Assembly: GCA_022826685.1 (NCBI GenBank)
Contig: JAJDUL010000041.1
Coordinates: 1 to 58,184 of the forward strand
Length of the DNA stretch: 58,184 nt
Origin: Gemmatimonadota bacterium
GTDB lineage: Bacteria; Gemmatimonadota; Gemmatimonadetes; Palauibacterales; Palauibacteraceae
Direction of reading: 5' to 3'
The position numbers and the translations under genes are program-made. The notes under the pieces were generated by a model. It was not told where the DNA came from. It saw only the letters and a list, made by a program, of their open reading frames with translations, and searched no databases. Of the stretch, positions 18,392 to 26,891 are shown in pieces; position 1 is the first letter of the stretch; each line of letters opens with the position of its first letter.

Positions 18392-19308
18392 CTACCCGTT
18401 TCCCTGAAGTATTCGAGGCCGTCTGCGAGGTCCCGGCGCATCTGCGCGGCAAGATCGTCCCCCGAGGCGAACGTCCGCACCTCGCGGAGCCGGTGGAGGA
18501 CGTCGACGATCACGCGTTCTCCGTAGATGTCGCGCTCGAAGTCGATGAGAAAGAGTTCGATGGCCGGCGGAGAGCCCGCAAAGGTCGGCCGGGCGCCGAG
18601 GTGGAGCAGTCCGTCGGCGCGTTCGGAGCCGAGCGTGGCGCGCACCGTGTAGATGCCCTCGGCAGGAAGGAGTTTATCGGGAGGGGGAGGCGTGAGATTG
18701 GCCGTCGGAAAACCGAGCGTCCTGCCCCGCCCGAGTCCCCGGATCACGGTGCCGCGGAACGAATACGGACGACCGAGGCCCGCGGCCGCTCCCTCCATGT
18801 CGCCCTCCGACACGGCCTGCCGAACCCGCGTGGATGAGACGGGGGATCCGTCCGTCTCGACGCCTCCGACGACGGAGACTTCGAACCCGTGGATTCCGCC
18901 CAGCCGTTCAAGCACGGAGACATCTCCCGCGCGCCCGCGCCCGAAGCCGTGGTCGTACCCGATCACGACCTCCGCCGGGCGGAAGCGCGGAACGACGATG
19001 TCCTCCACGAATTCCTCGGGAGAGTAACGGGAGAGCTCGGGCGTGAAGGCAACGAACGCGACGTAGTCCAGGCCGAGTTGGGCGAGGATCTCCTTCTTCT
19101 CGTTCGGCAGCGTGAGAAGCGGGGGGGCAACCTCGGGACGCACGACACGGAGGGGATGCGGGTCGAAGGTAAGGAGCACCGCCCGGCCGCTCCGCGCGCG
19201 CGCGCGACGCCCGACATCGCGCAGGATCGCCTGGTGTCCGAGGTGGACCCCGTCGAACGTCCCCACGGTGACGATGGTGCCCCGAACGTACGGGGGGAGC
19301 CCGCTCAC
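18388..19308 (-). CDS. ribF: bifunctional riboflavin kinase / FAD synthetase
   Basis: RibF phosphorylates riboflavin to FMN and adenylates FMN to FAD. The 306-residue protein has the N-terminal nucleotidyltransferase domain (VTVGTFDGVHLGHQAIL, VVIGYDHGFGRGRAGD, VSSTRVRQAVSEGD) and the C-terminal kinase domain (GRGRTLGFPTANL, then AEGIYTVRA and the Glu of IELFLIDFERDIYGE). The start is GTG in a GTGA overlap with truB. The longer open frame upstream is inside truB. It overlaps the propeller gene by 4 bases downstream. Confidence 0.97.
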   Translation of the reverse strand: MSGLPPYVRGTIVTVGTFDGVHLGHQAILRDVGRRARARSGRAVLLTFDPHPLRVVRPEVAPPLLTLPNEKKEILAQLGLDYVAFVAFTPELSRYSPEEFVEDIVVPRFRPAEVVIGYDHGFGRGRAGDVSVLERLGGIHGFEVSVVGGVETDGSPVSSTRVRQAVSEGDMEGAAAGLGRPYSFRGTVIRGLGRGRTLGFPTANLTPPPPDKLLPAEGIYTVRATLGSERADGLLHLGARPTFAGSPPAIELFLIDFERDIYGERVIVDVLHRLREVRTFASGDDLAAQMRRDLADGLEYFRETGR

Positions 19309-20219
19309 GCGGCAAACACCTTCTTCGGATGGAGGCGACCGTCGCGCTCCTCGGCAATGGCGAGGAGGTCGTCGGAGGCGTACAGCGCGACCGGACCCCC
19401 GGTGGCCTCCCCCGAGTCGCGCGCGCACCCCGGCGGGGGCAGCACCTCTCCGCGCTCGACCGATCTTCCGTGGCGGATCTCGTCCCGCTCCCCGTCGCTC
19501 AGCTCCCGCCGCCACACCCACGGCAGCGCGGCCATCCCGGGGCGCCAGGCCGTGGACGCGGCGGCCACGGCTTCCGCCGCCGCGGCGGGAGAGGTCGCCT
19601 CGTCCACCCCGAAGGGGCCGATCGCGGTGCGGCGCAGCGCCGTCAGGTGCGCCCCCGGTCCGAGATCCCGCCCGATGTCACGGGCGAGCGCACGCATGTA
19701 GGTACCGGTGGAAACGCTCGCGCGGAAGCGAACCCGGGGGAGATCGACCTCCGTAACCGCGATCTCGTGGATCGTCACCTCGCGTGCCTCGAGCCGGGGA
19801 CGCTCCCCTCGGCGGGCCACCGCGTAGGCGCGCTCGCCACCGGCGCGGCGCGCGGAGTAGGCGGACGGCACCTGTCGTCCGACGCCCTCGCGAGCCGCCA
19901 GGGAAGCCCGGATCGCCTCCGCATCCAGCTCCCGCCAGGCAGCGTCTTCCGATACGGTCTTTCCCATGAGATCGTCCGTGTCGGTCTCACGCCCGAGCGC
20001 CATCGTCGCATCGTAGGATTTCGGGAGCCCGTGGTAGAGATCGGCGAGTCGGGTGAAAGACCCGACGAGCGACAGGAGGAGCCCCGTCGCGAAGGGGTCG
20101 AGCGTCCCGGTGTGACCGACCCGGCGCACGCCCAGCGCCCGGCGGACCCGAAGGACGATGTCGTGCGAGGTGGCTCCGGCCGGCTTGTCGACGAGGAGCA
20201 GACCGGCTTCAGCCGTCAC
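19305..20219 (-). CDS. truB: tRNA pseudouridine(55) synthase
   Basis: TruB makes pseudouridine 55 in the T loop of tRNAs. The 304-residue protein has the N-terminal GLLLVDKPAGATSHD and the catalytic-Asp motif GHTGTLDPFATGLL near residue 40. KSYDATMALGRETDTDD follows, then RRAGGERAYAVARRG, VSTGTYMRALARDIG and a C-terminal PUA-like region. The start is GTG at 20219, overlapping rbfA by 11 bases. The upstream open frame lies within rbfA and is not TruB-like. Confidence 0.97.
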   Translation of the reverse strand: MTAEAGLLLVDKPAGATSHDIVLRVRRALGVRRVGHTGTLDPFATGLLLSLVGSFTRLADLYHGLPKSYDATMALGRETDTDDLMGKTVSEDAAWRELDAEAIRASLAAREGVGRQVPSAYSARRAGGERAYAVARRGERPRLEAREVTIHEIAVTEVDLPRVRFRASVSTGTYMRALARDIGRDLGPGAHLTALRRTAIGPFGVDEATSPAAAAEAVAAASTAWRPGMAALPWVWRRELSDGERDEIRHGRSVERGEVLPPPGCARDSGEATGGPVALYASDDLLAIAEERDGRLHPKKVFAA

Positions 20220-20565
20220 GCGACCCCTCGTCCTCGCGAGCCTGGCGCAGCAGTTCCTCGATCCGGCTCGCGTGCTCGGGCGTTTCGTCGGGCAGAAAGC
20301 GGAATTCGGGGATCTTCCGCAACCGGAGCGACCGGCCGAGTTCCCGTCGTATGAACCCCACCGCGTGTTCCAGACCCTCGATACCCTCAGATACGTCCTC
20401 GTCGGAGCGAATGTAGACGGTGGCGAAGGAAAGATCTCTCGTCGCCCGCACATCGGTCACGACCACGCCGTCGAGACGTGGGTCCTTGAGCGACCCGAGA
20501 AGGAGGCGCGTGAGTTCGCGCCGGAACAGTTCGCCCAGCCGTTCGCTCCGGTGACGATGGCTCAC
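20209..20565 (-). CDS. rbfA: 30S ribosome-binding factor A
   Basis: RbfA is a KH-fold protein needed for late 30S maturation and cold adaptation. The 118 residues include the conserved RSERLGELFRRELTRLL start, DPRLDGVVVTDVRATRDLS and ATVYIRSDED in the core, and RRELGRSLRLRKIPEFRFLP near the end. The start is GTG, 28 bases after DUF503. It overlaps truB. Gene order infB-rbfA-truB supports the call. Confidence 0.96.
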   Translation of the reverse strand: MSHRHRSERLGELFRRELTRLLLGSLKDPRLDGVVVTDVRATRDLSFATVYIRSDEDVSEGIEGLEHAVGFIRRELGRSLRLRKIPEFRFLPDETPEHASRIEELLRQAREDEGSRDG

Positions 20566-20593
20566 GCGCTCTCCCGCGCCGGGTAGCCGGCCT

Positions 20594-20878
20594 TCACAGG
20601 AACTCGGTCTCGGACTCGATGACCTGCGCCCGCGGGTCGGACCTCAGGAAGAGGTCGACGCGTCCGAGAACGGACTCGGCGTGCCGACGTTCGCCCGATA
20701 CGACGCAGGCCGTGATCTCGGCCATCGAGGCCCGGTCGCGAAGCCCGGTCTCGGCGGCGGAAACCCGGAACTTCAGGATCGTGCGCTCACGCAGACCGCG
20801 GATCACCGACCGCTTCGCCTTGAGCGACCGGCAGCCCGGGAGGTGAAATACCCAGCGGCGCACCCCGATGACGGCCAT
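20594..20878 (-). CDS. DUF503 domain-containing protein
   Basis: This 94-residue protein matches the DUF503 (YlxP-like) family, small ferredoxin-fold proteins often found between infB and rbfA. The family core is visible as HLPGCRSLKAKRSVIRGLRE (residues 12-31), then FRVSAAETG, and ITACVVSGERRHAESVLGRV in the last third. The function is unknown; operon position suggests a role in translation or ribosome maturation. The ATG lies 16 bases after infB. Confidence 0.93.
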   Translation of the reverse strand: MAVIGVRRWVFHLPGCRSLKAKRSVIRGLRERTILKFRVSAAETGLRDRASMAEITACVVSGERRHAESVLGRVDLFLRSDPRAQVIESETEFL

Positions 20879-20894
20879 GACGCCCCGCGGAAGG

Positions 20895-23612
20895 TCAGCC
20901 CGCCGGTGCTCCGGAGAGGGTGCGCGCGACCTCCACCACCTCGTAGCACTCGATCACATCGCCGACCTTGATGTCGTTGTAGTTCTCGATCGAGATGCCG
21001 CACTCGTAGCCGTCTTTCACCTCGCGCACATCCTCCTTGAACCGCCGCAGGCTGTCGATCCGACCCTGGTAGATCTGGATCTGGTCGCGCAGGAGGCGGA
21101 TCGGAAGGTTGCGCCGCATCGTGCCGGACTGGACGTAACAGCCCGCGATCGTCCCCGCCTTCGGAACGCGGAAGAGTTCACGGATCTCGGCCATGCCGGC
21201 CGTGATCTCGCGCTGCTCGGGCGCGAGCAGCCCTTCGAGCGCGAGGCGGATCTCCTCGACCGCCTCGTAGATCACGTTGTAGATCCGGATCTCGATCGAC
21301 TCCCGTTCCGCGGCGGCCGCCGCTCCGGCGTCGGGTCGGACGTGGAAGCCGACGATGATCGCCTCCGAAGTCGAGGCCAGCAGAATGTCGGATTCGTTGA
21401 TGCCGCCGACGGCCCGGTGGATGACCTCGACCGAAACCTCGTCGGTCGACAGCCGCTCGAGGCTGTCGGAGAGCGCCTGGACCGACCCATCCGTGTCGCC
21501 CTTGATGACGACGTTGAGACGCGCGCCCTCGCCCGCCTTGACCGCGGCGAAGACATCCTCGAGCCGCGTTCCGGTCGCCCTGCGGCGGATGTCCTTCTCC
21601 CGCTCCAGTTGCTGGCGCCGCGAGACGATCTCGCGAACCCTCGACGCGGAGAGGGCGACGAGGGAGTCGCCCGCCTGCGGCACGCCCTCGATCCCGAGCA
21701 CTCGCACGGGGATTCCCGGGCCGGCGCTCGTGACTTTTCGGCCCCGCTCATCGAGGAGCGCGCGGACGCGCCCGCCGTGGAGTCCGCAGACGAAGTCGGC
21801 GCCCACCTCCAGCGTCCCCCGCTCCACGAGCACGGTCGCGACCGGGCCCATGCCGCGGTCCAGCTGCGCCTCGACGACGGTCCCGCGGGCTTCTCTCTCC
21901 GGGTTCGCCTTCAGCTCGAGGATCTCCGCCTGGAGAAGGACCTTCTCGAGAAGGTCGTCCAGCCCTTCGCCCGTCTTCGCCGAGACGTCCGCGCCGAGAA
22001 TCTCGCCGCCGAAGTCCTCGAGGACGACCTCGCGCGCCAGGAGTTCCCTCTTGACGCGATCCACATCCGCCGACGGAAGGTCGACCTTGTTCACCGCGAC
22101 GATGATCGGTACCGACGCGTTCCGGGCGTGGCTGATCGCTTCGATCGTCTGGGGCATCACGGAGTCGTCGGCAGCCACCACGAGGATCACGATGTCCGTG
22201 ACCTCCGCGCCGCGTGCCCGCATCGCCGTGAACGCCTCGTGGCCGGGCGTGTCGAGGAAGGTGATCGTCCGACCCTCCGCGAGGACCACGTGATACGCGC
22301 CGATGTGCTGCGTGATGCCTCCCGCCTCTCCCGCGATCACGTTCGTACTCCGGATACGGTCGAGCAACGAAGTCTTTCCATGGTCGACGTGGCCCATCAC
22401 GGTCACGATCGGCGGCCGGGACACCAACTGGCTCTCGTCCTCGGGCAGGTCTTCGTCGTCGCTCGCGAGGTCCGCCTCGAACCCCTCCTCCCGGATCGCC
22501 GTGAAGCCGGCCTCTTCGCAGATGAGTTCGATCTGGCCGAAGTCGAGCCGCTGATTGATCGTCACCATGAGGCCGAGGTTCTTGAACGCCGAGGTGATGA
22601 TGGCCTGCGGCGGGACCTCGATCAGGTCGGCGAGCTCGGACACGGTGAGGAACTCGTTGACCCGAACCGTCGCCTTCTCGGTGCGCTGTTCGAGTTCGCG
22701 CTGCTCGCGCTCCGCCTCGCGCTGCTGTTGCTGCGTTTCGCGACGCCGCTTCCGCGGCGAGGATTGCCCCATCGCGGCGAGCGTCTTGCGGAAATTCTGC
22801 TGGACGGCGTTTCGATCCACCCGACGCCGCTTCTTCCCGTCTCCGCCGCGAGATTTCTTGCGACCGTCGACGGTGTAGCCTTCGGCCGAGATTCGCACCT
22901 TGCCGCCGGGACCCGCCGAAGCCCTCGGGCCCGAGGGCGCGGGGGGGGCCGCGGGCGACGGCATGTCACGGCGGACCGGCTTCGGCCGACGCGCGGGGCG
23001 CGCCGGAGCGGCCGGCTCCTCCGCTGCCGCTTCCGTCTCCTCCGGTTCCGCTTCGAGTTCGGCGATTTCCGTCTCTGCCGACTCCGCGATCTCGACGGGC
23101 GCTTCCGCCGCCGCCGGCTCGTCCGCCTCCGGGGCGGGCTCCTCGGGCGCGTCGGCGGGCTCCGGAGCGATTTCGGCCTCAGGCTCGACTTCGGGCTCAG
23201 GCTGTGGCGTCTCGGTCACGACTTCGGGCTCGGGCCCGACCTCGGTTCCGACCCCGGTCTCGGCCTCGACCGGAGATTCGATCTCCGTCACACCGGTGGC
23301 CGCCGCAATTTCCTCTTCCGCCGTCTCGGGGGGCGGTTGGACCTCTTCTTCGGACTCGGTCTCCGTCGTCGCGGTCGTGAGCGACGCGGGAGCGGCCCTC
23401 CGCCGGCGACGGCGTCGCCGCACGGGGGCCGCGGTACCGGTGACCGCCTCACCCCGCCGCTCGCGCTCGAGCCGCGCATGAAGACGCGCCACACTCGCGG
23501 AGTCCACGCTCGACATGTGGCTTCGCACAGGCACATCCATCTCACGCAGCAACTGGATGAGGTGACTCGTGTCGAGTCTCAGCTCCTCCGCGACCTCGAA
23601 GACACGCTTCAT
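20895..23612 (-). CDS. infB: translation initiation factor IF-2
   Basis: IF-2 is the GTPase that brings fMet-tRNA to the 30S subunit. The 905 residues start with a short IF2_N helix region ([20 protein letters not shown]). A long low-complexity Glu/Ala/Pro linker (about residues 70-230) and a basic patch rich in Arg/Lys follow. The G domain has G1 [13 protein letters not shown]3 DTPGHEAF, and NKVD. Domains II-IV follow, ending [12 protein letters not shown]. Length and order are normal for IF-2. The ATG overlaps the ylxQ stop (ATGA). The acidic linker is the only variable part. Confidence 0.98.
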   Translation of the reverse strand: MKRVFEVAEELRLDTSHLIQLLREMDVPVRSHMSSVDSASVARLHARLERERRGEAVTGTAAPVRRRRRRRRAAPASLTTATTETESEEEVQPPPETAEEEIAAATGVTEIESPVEAETGVGTEVGPEPEVVTETPQPEPEVEPEAEIAPEPADAPEEPAPEADEPAAAEAPVEIAESAETEIAELEAEPEETEAAAEEPAAPARPARRPKPVRRDMPSPAAPPAPSGPRASAGPGGKVRISAEGYTVDGRKKSRGGDGKKRRRVDRNAVQQNFRKTLAAMGQSSPRKRRRETQQQQREAEREQRELEQRTEKATVRVNEFLTVSELADLIEVPPQAIITSAFKNLGLMVTINQRLDFGQIELICEEAGFTAIREEGFEADLASDDEDLPEDESQLVSRPPIVTVMGHVDHGKTSLLDRIRSTNVIAGEAGGITQHIGAYHVVLAEGRTITFLDTPGHEAFTAMRARGAEVTDIVILVVAADDSVMPQTIEAISHARNASVPIIVAVNKVDLPSADVDRVKRELLAREVVLEDFGGEILGADVSAKTGEGLDDLLEKVLLQAEILELKANPEREARGTVVEAQLDRGMGPVATVLVERGTLEVGADFVCGLHGGRVRALLDERGRKVTSAGPGIPVRVLGIEGVPQAGDSLVALSASRVREIVSRRQQLEREKDIRRRATGTRLEDVFAAVKAGEGARLNVVIKGDTDGSVQALSDSLERLSTDEVSVEVIHRAVGGINESDILLASTSEAIIVGFHVRPDAGAAAAAERESIEIRIYNVIYEAVEEIRLALEGLLAPEQREITAGMAEIRELFRVPKAGTIAGCYVQSGTMRRNLPIRLLRDQIQIYQGRIDSLRRFKEDVREVKDGYECGISIENYNDIKVGDVIECYEVVEVARTLSGAPAG

Positions 23613-23896
23613 TGTCCAGGCACCTGCCCTTCCGGATCTCCTTGCGACCCGGAGCTCTCGTCACGCCGCGAGGGCGCGCGCTCCCCTTCGAGAATTCGCC
23701 GCGCCAGCGCCGAATCCGTGACGCCGACCACAGCTACGTCGTTCCGTCCCAGCGCCCGTCCGAGCGCTCTGCGACTCGCCACCGTTACACGCGACGCCCG
23801 CCGCGCCTGTGGAGTCAGGCGGCCCAGCGCATGCCTCGATGCGTCTCCCGCAACCACGAGCAGGGCGAGCCTTCCCCTGCGCGCCGCGATGTCCAC
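23609..23896 (-). CDS. L7Ae/YlxQ-family ribosomal-protein-like protein
   Basis: This small L7Ae-fold protein lies between nusA and infB, where YlxQ is normally found; the fold binds kink-turn RNA. The GTG start at 23896 gives only 95 residues and begins inside the fold (DIAARRGRLALLVVAGDAS). The same frame upstream encodes LSLLGIATRAGRVALGTRAV, which is the expected N-terminal helix of the family. The real gene therefore probably begins near 23953, but no ATG, GTG or TTG exists in that frame between the nusA stop and 23896. A CTG at 23953 has GGAGGT 18 bases upstream. Translation of infB overlaps its stop. The last ~20 residues are polar and likely disordered. Confidence 0.75.
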   Translation of the reverse strand: MDIAARRGRLALLVVAGDASRHALGRLTPQARRASRVTVASRRALGRALGRNDVAVVGVTDSALARRILEGERAPSRRDESSGSQGDPEGQVPGQ

Positions 23897-23985
23897 GGCC
23901 CGCGTTCCGAGAGCGACCCGGCCCGCGCGCGTCGCGATCCCGAGCAGGCTCAGGGTACCCCCCCGTGCCCGACCTCCGCCGCGCT

Positions 23986-25443
23986 TCAGGAGGTCCCCTC
24001 GCCCGAGGCCGCCGTGCTCATCGTTTCGGCCGCTTCCGCGGACGCCGCCTCCACAGGCGTAGCGGGCACCGCCGCCTCCGGGGGTGCATCCGGCGCCTCC
24101 GCCTCCGCGGACGCCTCGGCAGCGGTCTTCGCAGCCGCGGCGACCTCGGCCTGCGCCTCGTCCACAACGGTGAGTTCGTCGATGAGCGCTTCCAGTGTGT
24201 CCGCCTCATCGGGACCGATCCCCGGGACCTGAAGGAAATCGCTCCGATCCATGTCGAGGAGTCCGTAAAAGCTGCTGACCCCGGCCGCCTCGAGGGCCGC
24301 CAGCGTCGCCGGGGCGATCCCTTCGAGCTCGGAGAGCGGGAAGTCGGACATCTCGTACTCGTCGTCGCCTCCGAACAGGCCGGCCTCTCCGCCGCGCTCC
24401 ATCCAGTCACGGCTGGAATACAGGTCGATCTGCCATCCGATGAGCTGTGACGCCAGCCGCACGTTCTGCCCGTTCCGTCCGATCGCCAGCGACAGCTGGT
24501 CCTCGTCCACGATCGCCGTAATGACGTGCCGCTCCTGATCCGAGATCACCTTGGCGACCCGGGCCGGAGCCAGGGCTCGGCGCGCGAAGATCTCCGGGTC
24601 CGGGTGCCACGGGACGATGTCGATGCGTTCGCCGCTCAGCTCCGACACGACCGCCTGGACGCGCGACCCCTTGAGGCCGACGCAGGCTCCGACCGGATCG
24701 ACGGACTCATCGCGGGATGCAACCGCCACCTTGGTGCGTCCGCCCGCTTCACGGACGATCTCCTTGATGTCGACGATATTCTGGTAGATCTCCGGCACTT
24801 CGAGCGCGAACAACGACGCGACGAACTGGGGATCCGCCCGCGACAGGATGAGCCGCGGGCCGCGCGGCGTCTCCTCCAGCAGCTTCAACACGGCGCGGAT
24901 CGGCTCGCCCTGCCGGAAGCGTTCCCGCGGGTTCTGCTCCCGCCACGGGATGATCGCCTCCGCTTCACGGGACCGGTTCAGCATGACGACGAGCTTTCCG
25001 CGCTCGCTCGCCTGCACTTCGCCGGAAACGAGGTCTCCCACCCGATCGTTGAATTCCATGCGGATCCGGTCGCGTTCTCCTTCGCGGATGCGCTGGATAA
25101 TTCTCTGCTTGGCGGCCATGACCGCGCTGCGCCCGAAATCCCTGAAATCGACGGGGATCTCCATGAGGTCGCCGACCTGGAAATCGGGGTCATCCCAGCG
25201 GGCCTGCTCGAGCGTCACTTCCCGGGCCGGATCCTCGACTTCCTCGACGACTTCCTTGAGGACGACGATCGAGATGTCGCCTTCCTCGGTGACGTCGATT
25301 TCCGCTTCGACCGGACCGCCGAAACGACGGGCGAGCGCCGCATGGATCCCTTCGCGGATGAGATCATGCAACTCCAGCTCCGTCAGCGACTTGTTCGCCG
25401 CCATCATGCGGAATGCTTCAACGATCGGGATCTGATCGCTCAT
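23986..25443 (-). CDS. nusA: transcription termination/antitermination protein NusA
   Basis: NusA binds RNA polymerase and modulates pausing, termination and antitermination. The 485 residues contain the N-terminal RNAP-binding domain, an S1 domain (about 133-200, RVGDLVSGEVQASERGKLVVML) and KH1/KH2 (KIVREAGG-like EIVREAGGRTKVAVAS, GLKGSRVQAV, AIGRNGQNVRLASQL). A helix-hairpin-helix AR-like repeat follows (FLQVPGIGPDEADTL), then a roughly 60-residue Ala/Glu/Pro tail. Long C-terminal extensions occur in several phyla. The ATG is at 25443, 9 bases after rimP. A terminator in the rimP leader may let NusA control its own operon. Confidence 0.97.
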   Translation of the reverse strand: MSDQIPIVEAFRMMAANKSLTELELHDLIREGIHAALARRFGGPVEAEIDVTEEGDISIVVLKEVVEEVEDPAREVTLEQARWDDPDFQVGDLMEIPVDFRDFGRSAVMAAKQRIIQRIREGERDRIRMEFNDRVGDLVSGEVQASERGKLVVMLNRSREAEAIIPWREQNPRERFRQGEPIRAVLKLLEETPRGPRLILSRADPQFVASLFALEVPEIYQNIVDIKEIVREAGGRTKVAVASRDESVDPVGACVGLKGSRVQAVVSELSGERIDIVPWHPDPEIFARRALAPARVAKVISDQERHVITAIVDEDQLSLAIGRNGQNVRLASQLIGWQIDLYSSRDWMERGGEAGLFGGDDEYEMSDFPLSELEGIAPATLAALEAAGVSSFYGLLDMDRSDFLQVPGIGPDEADTLEALIDELTVVDEAQAEVAAAAKTAAEASAEAEAPDAPPEAAVPATPVEAASAEAAETMSTAASGEGTS

Positions 25444-25452
25444 TGCGTCTCT

Positions 25453-25944
25453 CTATCTCCCACCCACGCCTCCAGCCGCGTCCCAGTCATAGACCAGGCG
25501 GGCGGAGGCCACGAGCTCCAGCGGGATCTCCACACGATCCCCTTCGATCTCCAGCGCGAACGTCCCGGGAAGTCCGTCCACCGTCCCGAGCAGCGTCCCT
25601 TCCAGTTTGCGGCCGCGGTCAGCCAGTGGGCCGTAGCCCCGCACGCGGATCCGCGACCCGGCGAAGCGGTCGTAGTCCGCAGCCCTGACCAGCGGCCGGT
25701 CCACTCCCGGCGACGACACTTCGAGCACCCAGTCGTCGGCCGCCCCATCTTCAAGTGCGCCACGCAGTTCCCTCGTCACCGCGACGCAATCGTCGACGGT
25801 GACGCCCGACCGCGCGGACGACGGACCCGGCCGATCGATCCGGAGCCTGAGCAACGGCCGGCGACGGCCTCCGCCCCGCTCCATCTGCACGACCTCGAAG
25901 CCGAGGGCTTCGACCGCGCGTTCGATGTCCGCCGAGTCCAGCAT
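25453..25944 (-). CDS. rimP: ribosome maturation factor RimP
   Basis: RimP assists 30S maturation. The 163-residue protein has the N-terminal alpha/beta domain (IERAVEALGFEVVQME, LRLRIDRPG, TVDDCVAVTRELRGALE), the signature LEVSSPGVDRPLVRAADYDRFAG, and the C-terminal SH3-like barrel. The ATG at 25944 has only a weak GAAAGGG upstream. It heads the rimP-nusA-infB cluster, 37 bases after an intrinsic terminator. See the promoter and terminator entries for the likely attenuation arrangement. Confidence 0.95.
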   Translation of the reverse strand: MLDSADIERAVEALGFEVVQMERGGGRRRPLLRLRIDRPGPSSARSGVTVDDCVAVTRELRGALEDGAADDWVLEVSSPGVDRPLVRAADYDRFAGSRIRVRGYGPLADRGRKLEGTLLGTVDGLPGTFALEIEGDRVEIPLELVASARLVYDWDAAGGVGGR

Positions 25945-25981
25945 GACCGACCCTTTCGGCGAATCCGGTTCGCCCTACTGC

Positions 25982-26015
25982 AAAAAAAAGTGGGGCCCGT
26001 ACAGCTTCCCCACTT
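25982..26015 (-). terminator. intrinsic terminator upstream of rimP
   Basis: On the minus strand an 8-bp stem (AAGTGGGG pairs with CCCCACTT) with a 12-base loop runs directly into T residues (8 As on the plus strand at 25982-25989). This is the only textbook Rho-independent terminator I see in the window. It would end murA-pgeF transcription. Because it lies inside the rimP leader, it would also attenuate any transcript from the candidate promoter at 26071-26099. Confidence 0.88.
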
Positions 26016-26070
26016 CGAGTAACGCCATCGCCCGCCGGCCCGCGCGGACGTATGTGGACATGCGACCCGG

Positions 26071-26099
26071 AACATACGGCGGGGTCCGACCCGCTGCAA
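26071..26099 (-). promoter_or_regulatory. candidate promoter for rimP-nusA-infB
   Basis: Minus strand: TTGCAG, 17-base spacer, TATGTT. An inverted repeat CGTATGT/ACATACG (26049-26055 and 26072-26078) overlaps the -10 and could be an operator. Transcription starting near 26064 would cross the terminator at 25982-26015 before reaching rimP. Confidence 0.45.
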
Positions 26100-26129
26100 C
26101 AGGCCGGGCCGCTTGTCGGCGCCTCCGGC

Positions 26130-26891
26130 TCAGTCGCTCCGCAGCCCGAGGAAGGCGGCCATCCGTCCCGCCGTCCCGCCGCTCGCGCGGTGCGAATGAA
26201 GGTCGCCGGGGCCGCACGACGTGCAGAAGCGGGAACTCGATAGGGCGTCGGGTGCGACGCCGGCCGTCGCGGCCTGGGCGGCGAGGATTCCCCTCAGATC
26301 GAGTTGCGCGCGCGTGCCGCCGAGGCCGAAAGCGGAAAGCACGGGGGTGTCGACCTCGTAGCAGCGCCCACAGATCGCAGGCCCCAGATGGACGCGGAGA
26401 TCCCCGACGGCGTCAGGTGGGCGGCGGTCGAGGCCGCGAACGAGCCGGGAGATCGCGTGCGGCAGGATGCCGGCCGCGGCCCCGCGCCATCCCGCGTGGA
26501 TCAGCCCGATGCGCCCGAGTTCGCGCGACCACAGGTAGACGGGTACGCAATCGGCGGCCGTCGCGGCCAGGAGCCAACCGGGCCCGTCGACGAGCTGGCC
26601 GTCCACGCGACCCGCCCGGTCGACGGTGCAGACCTCCGAGTCCGGGACGGGCGCGGCGCTGATCTCCCGAAGATCCGTGCCGTGGACCTGAGTCGGCACC
26701 GAGACCCGGCGGAAGCCGAGTTCCCGGGCGAGATCCGCGTAGACCGCGGTCACGCGCTCCGGCGAGGTCTCACCGACCGCGAGGTCTCCGCGCTCCGCCG
26801 TCGTGATCCCGCACACGACGTTCGGATCGAGCGATTCCCACTGCGACAACCGCAGCAGGCCATCCCTCGGGGTCTCCGCGACCTCCGTCAT
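26130..26891 (-). CDS. pgeF: YfiH/PgeF-family multicopper oxidoreductase (laccase domain)
   Basis: The 253-residue protein belongs to the YfiH/YlmD/PgeF family. E. coli PgeF removes wrongly incorporated L-serine from peptidoglycan precursors; other members act on purine nucleosides. The zinc/copper ligands are in VPTQVHGTDL, AATAADCVPVYL and HAGWRGAAAGIL. GPAICGRCYEVD and the C-terminal SSRFCTSCGPGDLHSHR follow, with a closing helix. The ATG at 26891 overlaps the murA stop (ATGA); a longer open frame upstream is inside murA. Coupling to murA favours a cell wall role, though catalysis cannot be fixed from sequence. Confidence 0.92.
   Translation of the reverse strand: MTEVAETPRDGLLRLSQWESLDPNVVCGITTAERGDLAVGETSPERVTAVYADLARELGFRRVSVPTQVHGTDLREISAAPVPDSEVCTVDRAGRVDGQLVDGPGWLLAATAADCVPVYLWSRELGRIGLIHAGWRGAAAGILPHAISRLVRGLDRRPPDAVGDLRVHLGPAICGRCYEVDTPVLSAFGLGGTRAQLDLRGILAAQAATAGVAPDALSSSRFCTSCGPGDLHSHRASGGTAGRMAAFLGLRSD

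Noticed and set aside
22990-23420. Repeated Glu/Ala/Pro codons resembling a repeat array
   Set aside because: They encode the IF-2 low-complexity linker; units are irregular and no spacer pattern is present, so not CRISPR or a satellite.
20868-24062. Long plus-strand open frame of 1064 codons opposite infB
   Set aside because: It is Arg/Asp/Leu-rich with no domain, and the minus strand holds a complete, motif-rich IF-2. It is an antisense shadow caused by high GC.
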